From Salipiger mangrovisoli (lineage in GTDB: Bacteria; Pseudomonadota; Alphaproteobacteria; Rhodobacterales; Rhodobacteraceae), in assembly GCF_015223355.1 (NCBI RefSeq), contig NZ_JADFFK010000004.1, forward strand, positions 1 through 64,000: 64,000 bases of DNA. Direction: 5' to 3'. The notes under the pieces are model-generated. The model was not told where the DNA came from. It did not search any database and was given only the letters and a program-made list of their open reading frames with translations. A program made the translations under genes and the position numbers. Positions 8,652-17,631 of the stretch are shown here, one piece after another. Position 1 is the stretch's first letter, and each line of letters begins with the position of its first letter.

Positions 8652-9653
8652 TCAGGCGGCGTAATAGGCGCGATACCAGTCGACGAAGCGGCGCACGCCC
8701 TCGGTCACCGGGGTGTATTGCGACTCGCCCGCGAGCTGCGCAAGCAGCGCCGTGTCGGCCCAGGTGGCGGGCACGTCGCCAGGCTGCATCGGCATCAGGT
8801 TGCGCTTGGCAGGCAGCCCGGTGGCCGCCTCGATCGCCTCGATGAACGCGCCGAGCTTGACCGGGCTGCCATTGCCGATATTGACCACGCGCCAGGGCGC
8901 GACGGGAGAGAGGCTGTCCTCGGGGCCGGTCGGCGCGCCGCGCTGCGGCGCCGCGGGGGCGAGCCGGAGCAGCGCCGCCACCAGGTCCTCGACGTAGGTG
9001 AAGTCGCGCATCATGTCACCGTGGTTGTAGACGTCGATCGGCGCGCCGCCGAGGATCGCCTTGGTGAACTTGAAAAGCGCCATGTCCGGACGGCCCCAGG
9101 GACCGTAGACGGTGAAGAAGCGGAACATGGTGACCGGCAGGTCGTAGAGATGCGCGTAGCTGTGCGCCATGTTCTCGGTGGCCTTCTTCGTCGCCGCGTA
9201 GAAGGACATCTGGTGGTCGGTCTTCATCGTCTCGCGATAGGGCATCTCGGTGTTCGAGCCGTAGGCCGAGGAGGTCGAGGCGATCAGCATGTGCTTCGGC
9301 GGGTAGGCCCGCGCCGCCTCGAGCAGCTCGAAGGTGCCGATGATGTTGCTGTCGAGATAGTCGCGCGGCTTCTCGATGGAATGGCGCACGCCGGCCTGCG
9401 CGGCGAGGTGGTAGACATAGTCGAAGCGATGCGCGTCGAAAAGGTCGATCAGCACACCGCGCGTCTCGACCCGTTCCTCGACGAAGGTGAAGCCCGCGCC
9501 TTCGAGCTGCGCCAGGCGGGCGCGCTTGAGCGCCGTGTCGTAATAGTCGGTCACCGCGTCGAGGCCGACGACCTCGTGCCCGTCCTCGAGCAAGCGCTTG
9601 CACAGGTGGAAACCGATAAAGCCGGCGGCGCCGGTCACGAGAGTCTTGGGCAT
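8652..9653 (-). CDS. NAD-dependent epimerase (UDP-glucuronate 4-epimerase-like)
   Basis: Extended short-chain dehydrogenase of 333 residues. It has the NAD motif GAAGFIGFHL at residue 7, the STSSAYG segment, and the YAATKKATE catalytic Tyr/Lys pair. The C-terminal half (VYGPWGRPDMALFKFTKAILGG, DFTYVEDLVAAL) is the signature of UDP-uronate/UDP-hexose 4-epimerases. It is therefore more likely an envelope polysaccharide enzyme than a sugar-acid catabolic one. The start at 9653 (MPKTLVTG) was chosen over 9668 because the Rossmann strand begins there. It follows the SDR gene on the same strand by about 80 bp. Confidence 0.85.
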   Translation of the reverse strand: MPKTLVTGAAGFIGFHLCKRLLEDGHEVVGLDAVTDYYDTALKRARLAQLEGAGFTFVEERVETRGVLIDLFDAHRFDYVYHLAAQAGVRHSIEKPRDYLDSNIIGTFELLEAARAYPPKHMLIASTSSAYGSNTEMPYRETMKTDHQMSFYAATKKATENMAHSYAHLYDLPVTMFRFFTVYGPWGRPDMALFKFTKAILGGAPIDVYNHGDMMRDFTYVEDLVAALLRLAPAAPQRGAPTGPEDSLSPVAPWRVVNIGNGSPVKLGAFIEAIEAATGLPAKRNLMPMQPGDVPATWADTALLAQLAGESQYTPVTEGVRRFVDWYRAYYAA

Positions 9654-9732
9654 CAGGGGCCGCCTCATCCTTCTGGTGCGTCCCCGATAGGACAGAGCCC
9701 GCCGATTGTAAATCGCCGGGGCTCCTGCTGGT

Positions 9733-10467
9733 TCAGCCGCGCCCGATATACGGCATGCCCGGCGCCATCACGGTGACGAACTGCACGTTCGCATCGAGCG
9801 GCAGCGTCGCCATGTGCAGCACCGTGCTGGCGACATGGGCGGCATCCATCACCGGCTCGACGGCAATCGAGCCATCGGCCTGCGGCACGCCCTGGGTCAT
9901 CGCCTGCGCCATGTCGGTCAGCGCGTTGCCGATATCGATCTGGCCGCAGGCGATGTTGAACGCCCGCCCGTCCAGCGACAGCGAGCGCGTCAGCCCGGTG
10001 ACCGCATGTTTCGAGGTGGTGTAGGGCGACGAACCCCAGCGCGGCACATGCGCCGAGACCGAGCCATTGTTGATGATCCGCCCGCCCTGCGGGTCCTGCC
10101 GGCGCATCCGGCCGAAGGCGGCGCGGGCGCAGAGGAACACCCCGGTGATGTTGATGGACGAGAGCTTCAGCCAGTCCTCGGCCGGGATCTCGTCGATCAT
10201 CGCGCCCTTGAGCCCGACGCCGGCGTTGTTGAACAGCGCGTCGATGCGGCCCCACTCGGCCATCGCCTTGTCGAAGCCGGCCTCGACCGACTCGGGGTCC
10301 GCCACGTCGAAGGGCAGAACGAGCGCATTGGGGTGGCCGTCCGCCGTCTCTTCCAGCGGCGCTTCGCGGCGACCGACCAGGCCGACCTTCCAGCCCGCGT
10401 CGAGAAAGGCCTTCGCGGTCAGCCGGCCGATGCCGCTGCCGGCACCGGTGATGATGATGCTCTGCAT
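9733..10467 (-). CDS. SDR family NAD(P)-dependent oxidoreductase
   Basis: Classical short-chain dehydrogenase of 244 residues. The cofactor motif is GAGSGIG (7-13), the structural NNAG is followed by the catalytic serine in NGSVSAH, and the active site reads YTTSK. It has the expected size for a single-domain sugar-acid or polyol dehydrogenase. The start at 10467 is preceded by AGGAAA. The dehydratase gene ends 61 bp upstream on the same strand, so the two form an operon that would oxidise a sugar acid before or after dehydration. The substrate cannot be read from sequence. Confidence 0.88.
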   Translation of the reverse strand: MQSIIITGAGSGIGRLTAKAFLDAGWKVGLVGRREAPLEETADGHPNALVLPFDVADPESVEAGFDKAMAEWGRIDALFNNAGVGLKGAMIDEIPAEDWLKLSSINITGVFLCARAAFGRMRRQDPQGGRIINNGSVSAHVPRWGSSPYTTSKHAVTGLTRSLSLDGRAFNIACGQIDIGNALTDMAQAMTQGVPQADGSIAVEPVMDAAHVASTVLHMATLPLDANVQFVTVMAPGMPYIGRG

Positions 10468-10528
10468 GAATTTCCTCCCAAGGAAACGGCGCGGGCGTTG
10501 GTCTCGCCCGCGCCGGAAAAGCTTCGTG

Positions 10529-12310
10529 TCAGTGGTTGTCGCGCGGCAGGCTGCGGGCGACCTTCTGGTAGGCGGTCGCCAGCTCGAGGCAGCCGCCATC
10601 CGACAGCTGACCCACATGCTTGCGGTAAATCTCCTGCCAGGGGGTCTGGTGCACCAGCTCGGGCGCGGTCCACTCGGCCTTGCGCTTCTCCCATTCGGCA
10701 TCCGCGACCAGCGCGTTCATCGTGCTGGCATTGAGATCGAGCCGCACCCGGTCGCCGGTCTGCAGGAAGGCGAGCCCACCCCCGACCACCGCCTCGGGCG
10801 AGGCGTTGAGGATCGAGGGGCTTTCCGAGGTGCCGGACTGGCGCCCGTCGCCGACCGTCGGCATGTGCGTGATGCCCTGCCGGATCAGCGCATCCGGTGG
10901 CTGCATGTTCACGACCTCGGCCGAGCCGGGATAGCCGACGCAGCCGACGTTGCGGATGAACAGGATGCAGTGCTCGTCGATCTCGAGCGCCGGATCGTTG
11001 ATCCGGTCGTGGTAATCCTCCGGCCCCTCGAAGACGATGGCGCGGGCTTCGAGGATGCCCTCCCTGCCCGGCTCCGACAGGAAGCGCTTCTGGAAGTCGG
11101 CGGAGATCACCGAGGTCTTCATCAGCGCAGAGTCGAAGAGGTTGCCCGAGAGCACCTTGAACCCGGCGTTCTGGCGCATCGGCGCGTCGTAGGTCTTGAT
11201 CACGTCGGTGTCCTGGCTGCCCAGCCCGGTGACGTTCTCGCCCATGGTCTTGCCGGTGGCGGTCATCGCGCCCTCGTGGATGCGGCCGGCCTTGCGCAGC
11301 TCTTCCATCACCGCGGGAACGCCGCCGGCGCGGAAGAAGCTCTCGCCGAGGTATTCACCGGCGGGCTGCATGTTGACCAGCAGCGGCACGTCGAAGCCGA
11401 TGGTCTCCCAGTCCTTGACGTTCAGCTCGACCCCTGCATGACGGGCCACCGCCTGCAGATGCGGCGGGGCATTGGTCGAGCCGCCGATGGCGCCGTTGAC
11501 GACGATGGCGTTCTCGAAGGCCTCGCGGGTCAGGATGTCCGAGGGCTTGAGGTCCTCGTAGACCATCTCGACGATGCGCTTGCCGGTCTGATAGGCCATG
11601 GCCATGCGCTCGCGGAACGGCGCCGGGATCGCGGAGTTGCCGGTGAGCGACATGCCGAGCGCCTCGGCCATGGCGTTCATCGTCGAAGCGGTGCCCATGG
11701 TGTTGCAGTGCCCCAGCGAGGGCGCCGAGGAGCAGACCCGCGACATGAACTCGTCGTAGTCGATCTTGCCCTCGGAAAGCAGCCGACGCGATTCCCAGAC
11801 GATGGTGCCCGAGCCGGCGCGCTTGCCCTTCCACCAGCCATCCAGCATCGGCCCGCCGTTGAGCGCGATGGCCGGGATGTCGACCGTGGCCGCGCCCATC
11901 AGCATCGCCGGGGTGGTCTTGTCGCAGCCGGTGGTCAGCACCACGCCGTCGAGCGGGTAGCCGTGCAGCACCTCGACGAGACCGAGGTAGCTGAGGTTGC
12001 GGTCGAGCGCCGCGGTGGGGCGCTTGCCGGTTTCCTGGATCGGGTGCACCGGGAATTCCATCGGGATACCGCCCGCCTCGCGGATGCCCGCCTTGATCCG
12101 GTCCATCAGGAAGACGTGGATCTTGTTGCAGGGCGCGATGTCCGAGCCGCTGTTGGCGATGCCGATGATCGGCTTCTCCGCCTGCAGCTCGTCACGGGTG
12201 TATTCCTGGTTCTGATAGCGCTCGATATAGAGCGCGGTCATGCCGGGATTGTTGGGGTTGTCGAACCACTCCTGCGAGCGGAACCGTTTGTTGGCGCGTG
12301 TGTCGGACAC
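10529..12310 (-). CDS. IlvD/Edd family sugar-acid dehydratase (arabinonate/xylonate type)
   Basis: Dehydratase of 593 residues, the size of sugar-acid members of the IlvD/Edd family. Candidate iron-sulfur ligands are Cys61 ([12 protein letters not shown]), Cys129 ([10 protein letters not shown]) and Cys202 (LGHCNTMG), the pattern of [2Fe-2S] pentonate dehydratases. The leading [18 protein letters not shown] resembles L-arabinonate/D-xylonate dehydratases more than biosynthetic IlvD. It would yield a 2-keto-3-deoxy acid. A TGGTATACCA palindrome lies 90 bp upstream of the start. The exact sugar acid is undecided. Biosynthetic dihydroxy-acid dehydratase is unlikely in this setting. Confidence 0.88.
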   Translation of the reverse strand: MSDTRANKRFRSQEWFDNPNNPGMTALYIERYQNQEYTRDELQAEKPIIGIANSGSDIAPCNKIHVFLMDRIKAGIREAGGIPMEFPVHPIQETGKRPTAALDRNLSYLGLVEVLHGYPLDGVVLTTGCDKTTPAMLMGAATVDIPAIALNGGPMLDGWWKGKRAGSGTIVWESRRLLSEGKIDYDEFMSRVCSSAPSLGHCNTMGTASTMNAMAEALGMSLTGNSAIPAPFRERMAMAYQTGKRIVEMVYEDLKPSDILTREAFENAIVVNGAIGGSTNAPPHLQAVARHAGVELNVKDWETIGFDVPLLVNMQPAGEYLGESFFRAGGVPAVMEELRKAGRIHEGAMTATGKTMGENVTGLGSQDTDVIKTYDAPMRQNAGFKVLSGNLFDSALMKTSVISADFQKRFLSEPGREGILEARAIVFEGPEDYHDRINDPALEIDEHCILFIRNVGCVGYPGSAEVVNMQPPDALIRQGITHMPTVGDGRQSGTSESPSILNASPEAVVGGGLAFLQTGDRVRLDLNASTMNALVADAEWEKRKAEWTAPELVHQTPWQEIYRKHVGQLSDGGCLELATAYQKVARSLPRDNH

Positions 12311-12399
12311 GGGTAGCTTCCTCTCCTTGACGCGCCTCCCCGCGCGCCTTCCTCAGGCGCGCCGCGTGACGCGCTCGTTCTTGCAGCAGCTTCCCAATT

Positions 12400-12409
12400 T
12401 GGTATACCA
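12400..12409. promoter_or_regulatory. Predicted GntR operator, copy 3 (TGGTATACCA)
   Basis: Exact copy inside a longer perfect palindrome, ATTTGGTATACCAAAT at 12397-12412. It lies between the divergent dehydratase gene (start 12310) and azlC (start 12533), so it may serve either side. Confidence 0.75.
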
Positions 12410-12532
12410 AATGCAAGAGCAATCATGGGAGGAGGGCGCGAAGATGCGTGAAATTTCGCTCGCCGTCTGGCTATTTCCGCGCATTTTCAGAGCGATGCGT
12501 ATTTCATGTGGCGACGTTCTGAAGGCACGCGC

Positions 12533-13255
12533 ATGACACGCAAAGCGTTCTGGCAGGGCTACCGCGACTGCGCGCCCTTCATCGCGGTCGTCGTGCCCTT
12601 CTCGCTGCTCTTCGGAGTCGTCGCGCGCGACGCCGGGCTCGACCTGCTGCAGGTGATGGCGATGGCGGTGCTGGTCATCGCGGGGGCCTCGCAGTTCACC
12701 GCCTTGGCGCTCCTCCAGGAGCACGCACCGGTTTTCATCGCGCTCATCGCGGCGCTGGCAGTCAACCTGCGCATGGCGCTCTACTCGGCGGCGCTGGTGC
12801 CGCACGTGGGCCACGCGCGGCTGGGGATCCGGGCCCTGATGGCCTATCTGATGGTCGATCAGGCCTACGCGGTCGCGGTGAAGACCTACGAGGAAAAGCC
12901 CGGCATGAGTCGCGCGGAGAAGGTCGCCTACTACTTCGGTGTCATGGCGCTGATCTGCCCCTTCTGGTACGGCTGCACGCTGATCGGCGCGCTTGTGGGC
13001 ACGGCGATCCCGACCTCGCTCCAGCTCGATTTCGCCGCCCCCGTCTGCTTCATCGCGATCGCCGCGCCGCTCTTGCGCTCGCTGCCACACATGCTGGCGG
13101 CGGCGGTCTCGGTGGGCTGCGCAATCCTCTTCGCAGGTTTCCCGGCGGGGCTTGGCCTCATCGCCGCGGCGCTGGTGGCAATGCTGGTCGGCGCGCAGGC
13201 CGAACTTGCGCTGCGCCGCCGCGCGGCCCGGCGCGAGGCGGAGGGCCGGGCATGA
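12533..13255 (+). CDS. azlC: AzlC family permease
   Basis: Membrane protein of 240 residues, the large subunit of AzlCD-type exporters known for branched-chain amino acids. Hydrophobic helices fill the sequence, and the family segment AGASQFTALALL is present near residue 55, followed by NLRMALYSAALVPH. The ATG at 12533 (MTRKAFWQGYRDC) was chosen over an in-frame ATG 27 bp upstream because family members begin near this point. Its stop overlaps the azlD start by 4 bp. Its place beside a sugar-acid operator is unexpected; it may export an acid intermediate instead of an amino acid, which is speculation. Confidence 0.87.
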   Translation: MTRKAFWQGYRDCAPFIAVVVPFSLLFGVVARDAGLDLLQVMAMAVLVIAGASQFTALALLQEHAPVFIALIAALAVNLRMALYSAALVPHVGHARLGIRALMAYLMVDQAYAVAVKTYEEKPGMSRAEKVAYYFGVMALICPFWYGCTLIGALVGTAIPTSLQLDFAAPVCFIAIAAPLLRSLPHMLAAAVSVGCAILFAGFPAGLGLIAAALVAMLVGAQAELALRRRAARREAEGRA

Positions 13256-13572
13256 TCGACGACGCAACCTTCTGGACACTGACGGTCCTGCTGGGCATCG
13301 GCACCTTCCTCATCCGCTTTTCGTTCCTCGGCTTCTTCGGGCGCAGGCAACTGCCCGACTGGGTCGTGCTGCATTTGAAATACGTGGGCGTCGGGGTGTT
13401 GCCCGCCATGGTGACACCCTTGGTGCTCTGGCCGCAGGCCACCGGCGGCGAGACCGACCCCGCCCGCGTCATCGCGGCGCTGGTCACCTTCCTCGTGGCG
13501 CTGCGACTGTCGGTCACCGGCGCGCTGCTGGCGGGGATGGGCACGCTCTATCTGATGCAGGCGCTGCTCTGA
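13252..13572 (+). CDS. azlD: AzlD domain protein
   Basis: Small membrane partner of AzlC, 106 residues, with about four hydrophobic segments. FLIRFSFLGFFGRRQLPDWV and the VGVGVLPAMVTPLVLWP region are typical of AzlD. It begins inside the azlC stop (ATGA overlap), which implies translational coupling and a heteromeric complex. It converges on the dioxygenase gene and is followed by a strong terminator-like hairpin. Confidence 0.87.
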   Translation: MIDDATFWTLTVLLGIGTFLIRFSFLGFFGRRQLPDWVVLHLKYVGVGVLPAMVTPLVLWPQATGGETDPARVIAALVTFLVALRLSVTGALLAGMGTLYLMQALL

Positions 13573-13592
13573 GGCACCCCTGAAAAAGGTGA

Positions 13593-13621
13593 GGGCCGGT
13601 CTCCTCCTCCGAGACCGGCCC
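13593..13621. terminator. Bidirectional hairpin between convergent genes
   Basis: An 11-bp perfect stem, GGGCCGGTCTC against GAGACCGGCCC, with a 7-nt loop. It sits between the convergent azlD and dioxygenase genes. Confidence 0.7.
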
Positions 13622-13667
13622 CCTGCGAGGCTCCGCCGGTTGCGAGGGCGGCGGGCCCCGCAATCCG

Positions 13668-14558
13668 TCAGGCGAAGGCGCTCTTGGCCCCCGCCGATTG
13701 CTGCATGCGGAAGATCGAGCCGGTGTCCGGCGCCGGCGGCAGCGGCATGGTGACCGGCACCGATTCGAGCCGCGGCGTCAGGCAGGGCTCGCCGGTGATC
13801 GTCCGGCTCTGAAGATCGTCCCAGAACCTCTTCTGCCCGAGCGCATGGAAATACGAATTGCTGCCGAGGATCGGCCAGGCGTCGGCCTTGGCGATCTCGT
13901 AGAACAGCAGCAGCCGCGCCCGGTCCGACACGTTTGGTGCCGAGCCGTGCAGGATGCGCGCGTGATGCACCGTCATGCTGCCCGCCTTGCCCGTCAGCGT
14001 CACCGCCCTGTCGCGTTCGAAGAGCGGATCCTCGGGGTTGATCGCCCCGGCGAAGACGCCATTGGCCATGTGGCTCAGAATCGGCCCCTTGTGGGTGCCG
14101 GGGATCACCATGAGAGGGCCGGTGTCCTCGTCAACGTCCTCGAGCATGATCCCGAAGGCCAGAAGGTCGTCGTTGGTATGCGGGTAGAAGGCCCAGTCCT
14201 GGTGCCATTCCACCGCCGCGCCGCCACCCGGTGCCTTGGTGTTCAGCTTCGAGGTCAGGATCGTCGTGTCCGGCCCCAGCAGGTCGTTCAGCACTTCGGT
14301 CACCCGCGAGCCGCGCAGGAGGTCCCAGAAATACGGGTCCTGCTTGTGCGGCAGCTTGATCCGCGTGAGCTTCGGCTGCGCCTCCGAATGCCCCTTGTCG
14401 AGGTCGTAGACCTCGTTGCTCTCGGTCACCCCGCGCGAGCTTTCGATCAGCCCGTAGGTGATCTCCCGCAGCCGCGCCAGCTCCTCCGGGCGCAGCACGT
14501 CCTCGACCATGAGGTAGCCGTTTTCGTCGTAAAATGCCTTCTGGTCAGCCGTCAGCAT
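13668..14558 (-). CDS. Phytanoyl-CoA dioxygenase (PhyH) family iron/2-oxoglutarate enzyme
   Basis: Non-heme iron dioxygenase of 296 residues. The metal triad is visible as His119 and Asp121 in EWHQDWAF and His204 in RILHGSAPN. The arginine of SDRARLLLFY follows, where family members bind the 2-oxoglutarate carboxylate. The start at 14558 is fixed by GGAGGAG 5 bp upstream; an in-frame ATG 24 bp earlier is less likely. The family hydroxylates diverse small molecules. The divergent LacI-type regulator with two tandem operators suggests induction by a carbohydrate-like compound. The substrate is unknown. Confidence 0.88.
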   Translation of the reverse strand: MLTADQKAFYDENGYLMVEDVLRPEELARLREITYGLIESSRGVTESNEVYDLDKGHSEAQPKLTRIKLPHKQDPYFWDLLRGSRVTEVLNDLLGPDTTILTSKLNTKAPGGGAAVEWHQDWAFYPHTNDDLLAFGIMLEDVDEDTGPLMVIPGTHKGPILSHMANGVFAGAINPEDPLFERDRAVTLTGKAGSMTVHHARILHGSAPNVSDRARLLLFYEIAKADAWPILGSNSYFHALGQKRFWDDLQSRTITGEPCLTPRLESVPVTMPLPPAPDTGSIFRMQQSAGAKSAFA

Positions 14559-14596
14559 CGCTTCTCCTCCATCGCGACTCACGAACCTGCGATTCT

Positions 14597-14612
14597 ATGG
14601 TATCGATACCAT
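14597..14612. promoter_or_regulatory. Predicted LacI-type operator O1
   Basis: Perfect 16-bp palindrome ATGGTATCGATACCAT between the dioxygenase and LacI genes; with flanking bases it extends to 18 bp (14596-14613). The CpG-like CG centre is typical of LacI-family operators. Confidence 0.8.
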
Positions 14613-14618
14613 ACTTTC

Positions 14619-14634
14619 ATGGTATCGATACCAT
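14619..14634. promoter_or_regulatory. Predicted LacI-type operator O2
   Basis: Identical 16-bp palindrome, centred 22 bp from O1 (about two helical turns), so two dimers could bind the same face of the DNA. It ends 39 bp before the lacI-type start codon, consistent with autoregulation and control of the divergent dioxygenase. Confidence 0.8.
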
Positions 14635-14673
14635 CAGTTATGCGAAGGCGCAACGACGGCAGGCGGGCAGAAC

Positions 14674-15678
14674 ATGGCAGACGGCAGGAAATGGGTGACG
14701 ATGGGCGATGTGGCGCAGCGTGCGGGGGTCGGCACGATCACCGTCAGCCGCGCGCTGCGCACGCCGGGCAAGGTGCGCCCCGAGACGCTGCGCAAGGTGC
14801 GCGCGGCGGTGGACGAGCTGGGCTACGTGCTCGACGAGACGGCGGGGGCGCTCAGCTCGCAGCGCTCGCGGGTGGTGGCGGCGCTTGTCTCGACGCTCGA
14901 GGAGCCGGTATTCGCCGCGACGATCCGGGGCCTCACCGAGGGGCTGGCGGAGGCCGGGCTGCAGCTCATGCTCTCGACCACGCAATACGACCCCGAGACC
15001 GAGGCGGCGCTGATCCCCACACTGCTCGGACGCCGCCCCGAGGCGCTGGTGCTGACCTCGGACCGGCACACCGACTCCGCCCGCGCGCTGCTCTCGCGCG
15101 CCGGGATCCCGGTGCTGGAACTCTGGGGGCTGCCGGATGAGCCGGTGCACGCGGCGGTCGGGTTTTCCAACCGCGCGGGCGGGGCGGCGATCACCCGGCA
15201 CATGGTCGAGACCGGGCGGCGGCGGGTCGCCTTCCTCGGGCTCGACCGGCCGCATGACACGCGCGCCAAGCTGCGGCTCGAGGGCTACCGCGACTGCGTC
15301 GGCCAGCTGGCAGGCGAGCGGATCGTGGCGCTGCCGCCCGCGCCGGATCGCAGCGGCCCCGACATGGGCGCCGCCGGTCTGGCCGAGATCCTGCGGCGCT
15401 GGCCCGACACCGAGGCGGTGGTCTGCGTCAGCGACATGCTGGCGAGCGGCGCGCTCTGCGAGGCCTGGCGGCGCGGCATCGACGTGCCGGGGCGGCTGGC
15501 GATCTCGGGTTTCGGCGATTTCGACATGGCCGGCGTCTCGGCGCTGGCGCTGACCACGATCCGCATCGACGGTGCCGCCATCGGCCGCCGCGCCGCAGAG
15601 CTGATCCTTTCGGGCGACTTGCCGATGGGGCTGCGCGAGGACATGGGCTTCACGCTGGTCCGGCGCGCGACGACCTGA
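14674..15678 (+). CDS. LacI family transcriptional regulator
   Basis: A 334-residue regulator. The N-terminal helix-turn-helix with hinge (about 8-60; VTMGDVAQRAGVGTITVSRAL) is followed by a periplasmic-binding-protein-like sensor domain (about 65-330). The sensor has the usual DRPHDTRAKLRLEGYRDC and VPGRLAISGFGDFDMAG segments. It resembles GntR/IdnR-like gluconate repressors of the LacI family. It is divergent from the PhyH-family dioxygenase with two identical operators between them. It converges on the dehydrogenase gene at 15694. Its inducer is probably a sugar or sugar acid. Confidence 0.92.
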   Translation: MADGRKWVTMGDVAQRAGVGTITVSRALRTPGKVRPETLRKVRAAVDELGYVLDETAGALSSQRSRVVAALVSTLEEPVFAATIRGLTEGLAEAGLQLMLSTTQYDPETEAALIPTLLGRRPEALVLTSDRHTDSARALLSRAGIPVLELWGLPDEPVHAAVGFSNRAGGAAITRHMVETGRRRVAFLGLDRPHDTRAKLRLEGYRDCVGQLAGERIVALPPAPDRSGPDMGAAGLAEILRRWPDTEAVVCVSDMLASGALCEAWRRGIDVPGRLAISGFGDFDMAGVSALALTTIRIDGAAIGRRAAELILSGDLPMGLREDMGFTLVRRATT

Positions 15679-15693
15679 GGTGGCCAGCGCGGA

Positions 15694-16617
15694 TCACTCC
15701 GCGCCCTTGCGCACCTCCTCGGCCAGATCGATCCCGCCCATCTCGGCGATCCGGTCCGACAGGCTCGGCACGTAGTCGGCACCGTGCCCGGTCGCCTCGG
15801 CGGTGGCGAAATAGTGCCGCGTCGCGCTGGCGATCAACGCCGGAGCGCCGACCTTGGCGGCCATGGCATTGGCGTAGCGCACGTCCTTGCCGCCGTTGAA
15901 GATGCTGAACTTATGCGCCTCCATGTCCCGATCCACCGCGTAGCGCATGAAAGTGTCGAAGAAGCCGTTGCCGAGGCGGCTCGAGCCGATCACCTGCCTG
16001 ACGGTCTGCGGCGAGATGCCGGACTTGGCCGCCAGCACCGTCGCCTCGGCGTAGAGCGCGGCGTAGCTCATCGAGATGAGGTTCATCACCAGCTTCATCT
16101 TGTGGCCCGCGCCGACCCCGCCGACGCGGTTGATGTTGCCCGCCCAGCATTCGATCACCGGGCGCACCTTCTCGAAGGTTTCGTCATCGGCGCCGACCAT
16201 CGCGTCGAGCGCCCCTTCCTCGGCCTCCTTCGGCGTGCGCCCAAGCGGCGCATCGACCATCGCCCCACCCTTTTCGGCCAGTTCGGCCGCCAGTGCCTCG
16301 GTCGAAGCCGGGTCAGCCGTGGAGCAGTCGACCACGATCAGGCCGGGCCGCGCACCGGCGAGGATGCCATCCTCGCCGCGCATCACCGACTCGACCTGCG
16401 GCGAGTTCGACAGGCACAGGTGGATGATGTCGCAGGTCTCGGCCATTGCCTTGGGCGAGGCCGCCTCCTGCGCCCCCCGCCCCAGCAAATCCTCGACCGG
16501 CGCGCGGTCGCGGTTGCCCTTCACCCAGAGCGGGTAACCGCCCTTTAGGATGTTCTTTGCCATGCCGTGGCCCATCAGGCCGACGCCGATGAAGCCCACT
16601 ACGGGTGTGTCGCCCAT
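15694..16617 (-). CDS. NAD(P)-dependent beta-hydroxyacid dehydrogenase (second paralogue)
   Basis: A 307-residue member of the 3-hydroxyisobutyrate/tartronate-semialdehyde dehydrogenase family. The dinucleotide motif is GFIGVGLMGHGMA (residue 8 on), the substrate loop is DAPLGRTPKEAEEG, and the catalytic lysine falls in GVGAGHKMKLVMN. GGAGGAGA precedes the start. It lies 23 bp downstream of the gluconate-5-dehydrogenase-like SDR on the same strand, and both sit under operator copy 4. Its long helical C-terminal domain has the normal length. Substrate is unassigned; context favours a C3-C4 hydroxy acid. Confidence 0.87.
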   Translation of the reverse strand: MGDTPVVGFIGVGLMGHGMAKNILKGGYPLWVKGNRDRAPVEDLLGRGAQEAASPKAMAETCDIIHLCLSNSPQVESVMRGEDGILAGARPGLIVVDCSTADPASTEALAAELAEKGGAMVDAPLGRTPKEAEEGALDAMVGADDETFEKVRPVIECWAGNINRVGGVGAGHKMKLVMNLISMSYAALYAEATVLAAKSGISPQTVRQVIGSSRLGNGFFDTFMRYAVDRDMEAHKFSIFNGGKDVRYANAMAAKVGAPALIASATRHYFATAEATGHGADYVPSLSDRIAEMGGIDLAEEVRKGAE

Positions 16618-16640
16618 GAATCTCTCCTCCCAAAGATGGT

Positions 16641-17402
16641 TTACAGCGAGGCGGTAATGCCGCCGTCGACGAACAGCGTGTGACCGTTCACGAAGCTCGA
16701 TGCCGGGGCGCAGAGGAAGACGCAGGCGCCGACCAGCTCATCGACCTCGCCCCAGCGGCCCGCCGGGGTGCGCTTCTCCAGCCAGGCGCTGAACTCCGGA
16801 TCGGCAACCAGCGCAGCGTTGAGCGGCGTCTTGAAGTAGCCCGGCGCGATGGCATTGCAGTTGAGCCCGTGTTTCGCCCAGTCGGTCGCCATGCCCTTTG
16901 TCAGGTTGGTGATCGCCCCCTTCGAGGCAGTGTAGGGCGCGATCCCCGGCCGCGCGAGCGCGCTCTGCACCGAGGCGATGTTGACGATCCGCCCCTGCCC
17001 GCGCCCGATCATGTGCCGCGCGCAGGCCTGCCCGACGTAGAAGGCCGAGTAGACGTTGGTGCGCATCAGCCGGTCGAAGGCCTCGGGCTCGAAGTCCTCG
17101 AGCGGGCCGCGGTGCTGCATCCCGGCGTTGTTGATCAGGATGTCGATGGGGCCGGCCTCTGCCTCGTAGCCGTCGATGGCGGCGCGGGCACTCTCGTGGT
17201 CGGTGACGTCGAAGCCAAGCGCCTCGGCCTGATGCCCCTCGGCCTTCAGCGCCTCGACCGCCTCTTCCAGCCGCTGCGGGTTGCGCCCGTTCAGCAGCAC
17301 CTTGGCGCCCGCCTGCGCAAGGCCCCGCGCCAGCGCGTAGCCGATACCCATGGTCGAGCCGGTCACCAGCGCGGTGCGGCCCGTCAGATCAAACAGGGAC
17401 AT
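16641..17402 (-). CDS. SDR oxidoreductase, gluconate 5-dehydrogenase (IdnO)-like
   Basis: Short-chain dehydrogenase of 253 residues. Seen motifs are GSTMGIG (cofactor), NNAG, the serine of NIASVQSALA and the catalytic YTASK. The sequence LTGRTALVTGSTMGIGYAL with GMATDWAKHGLNCNAIAPGY and FVNGHTLFVDGG is typical of the gluconate/2-deoxygluconate dehydrogenase branch. Its likely reaction is interconversion of a keto-aldonate and an aldonate, or oxidation of a keto-deoxy acid. AGGAG lies 7 bp upstream of the ATG at 17402. Operator copy 4 lies 100 bp upstream. Confidence 0.87.
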   Translation of the reverse strand: MSLFDLTGRTALVTGSTMGIGYALARGLAQAGAKVLLNGRNPQRLEEAVEALKAEGHQAEALGFDVTDHESARAAIDGYEAEAGPIDILINNAGMQHRGPLEDFEPEAFDRLMRTNVYSAFYVGQACARHMIGRGQGRIVNIASVQSALARPGIAPYTASKGAITNLTKGMATDWAKHGLNCNAIAPGYFKTPLNAALVADPEFSAWLEKRTPAGRWGEVDELVGACVFLCAPASSFVNGHTLFVDGGITASL

Positions 17403-17501
17403 AGTTGCTCCTCTTCCCCTGGCCCCACCGCAAGGCGCGGGAGGGCTGCGGTGATCCGCAACCCCCATTGACAAACAGGGGCGGGACCGTATTCAGGAAA
17501 A

Positions 17502-17511
17502 TGGTATACCA
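17502..17511. promoter_or_regulatory. Predicted GntR operator, copy 4 (TGGTATACCA)
   Basis: Exact copy between the divergent SDR gene (start 17402) and the LysE-type gene (start 17632). It could control both the minus-strand dehydrogenase pair and the plus-strand run up to the MFS gene. Confidence 0.75.
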
Positions 17512-17631
17512 AATGTTCCCGGATGCAAGCGGGCGCGGCGCGACCGCGCGGCTCTCGCGCCAGGGACGACGAGGAGGACGAGGCGAGGTGAGGAGACCCG
17601 GCGCAGCCCTGTTGGACCGAGAGCGCGGCCC

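Noticed and set aside
10529-12310. Biosynthetic IlvD
   Set aside because: The N-terminus, length and sugar-acid neighbours fit pentonate-type dehydratases better than the branched-chain amino acid enzyme.
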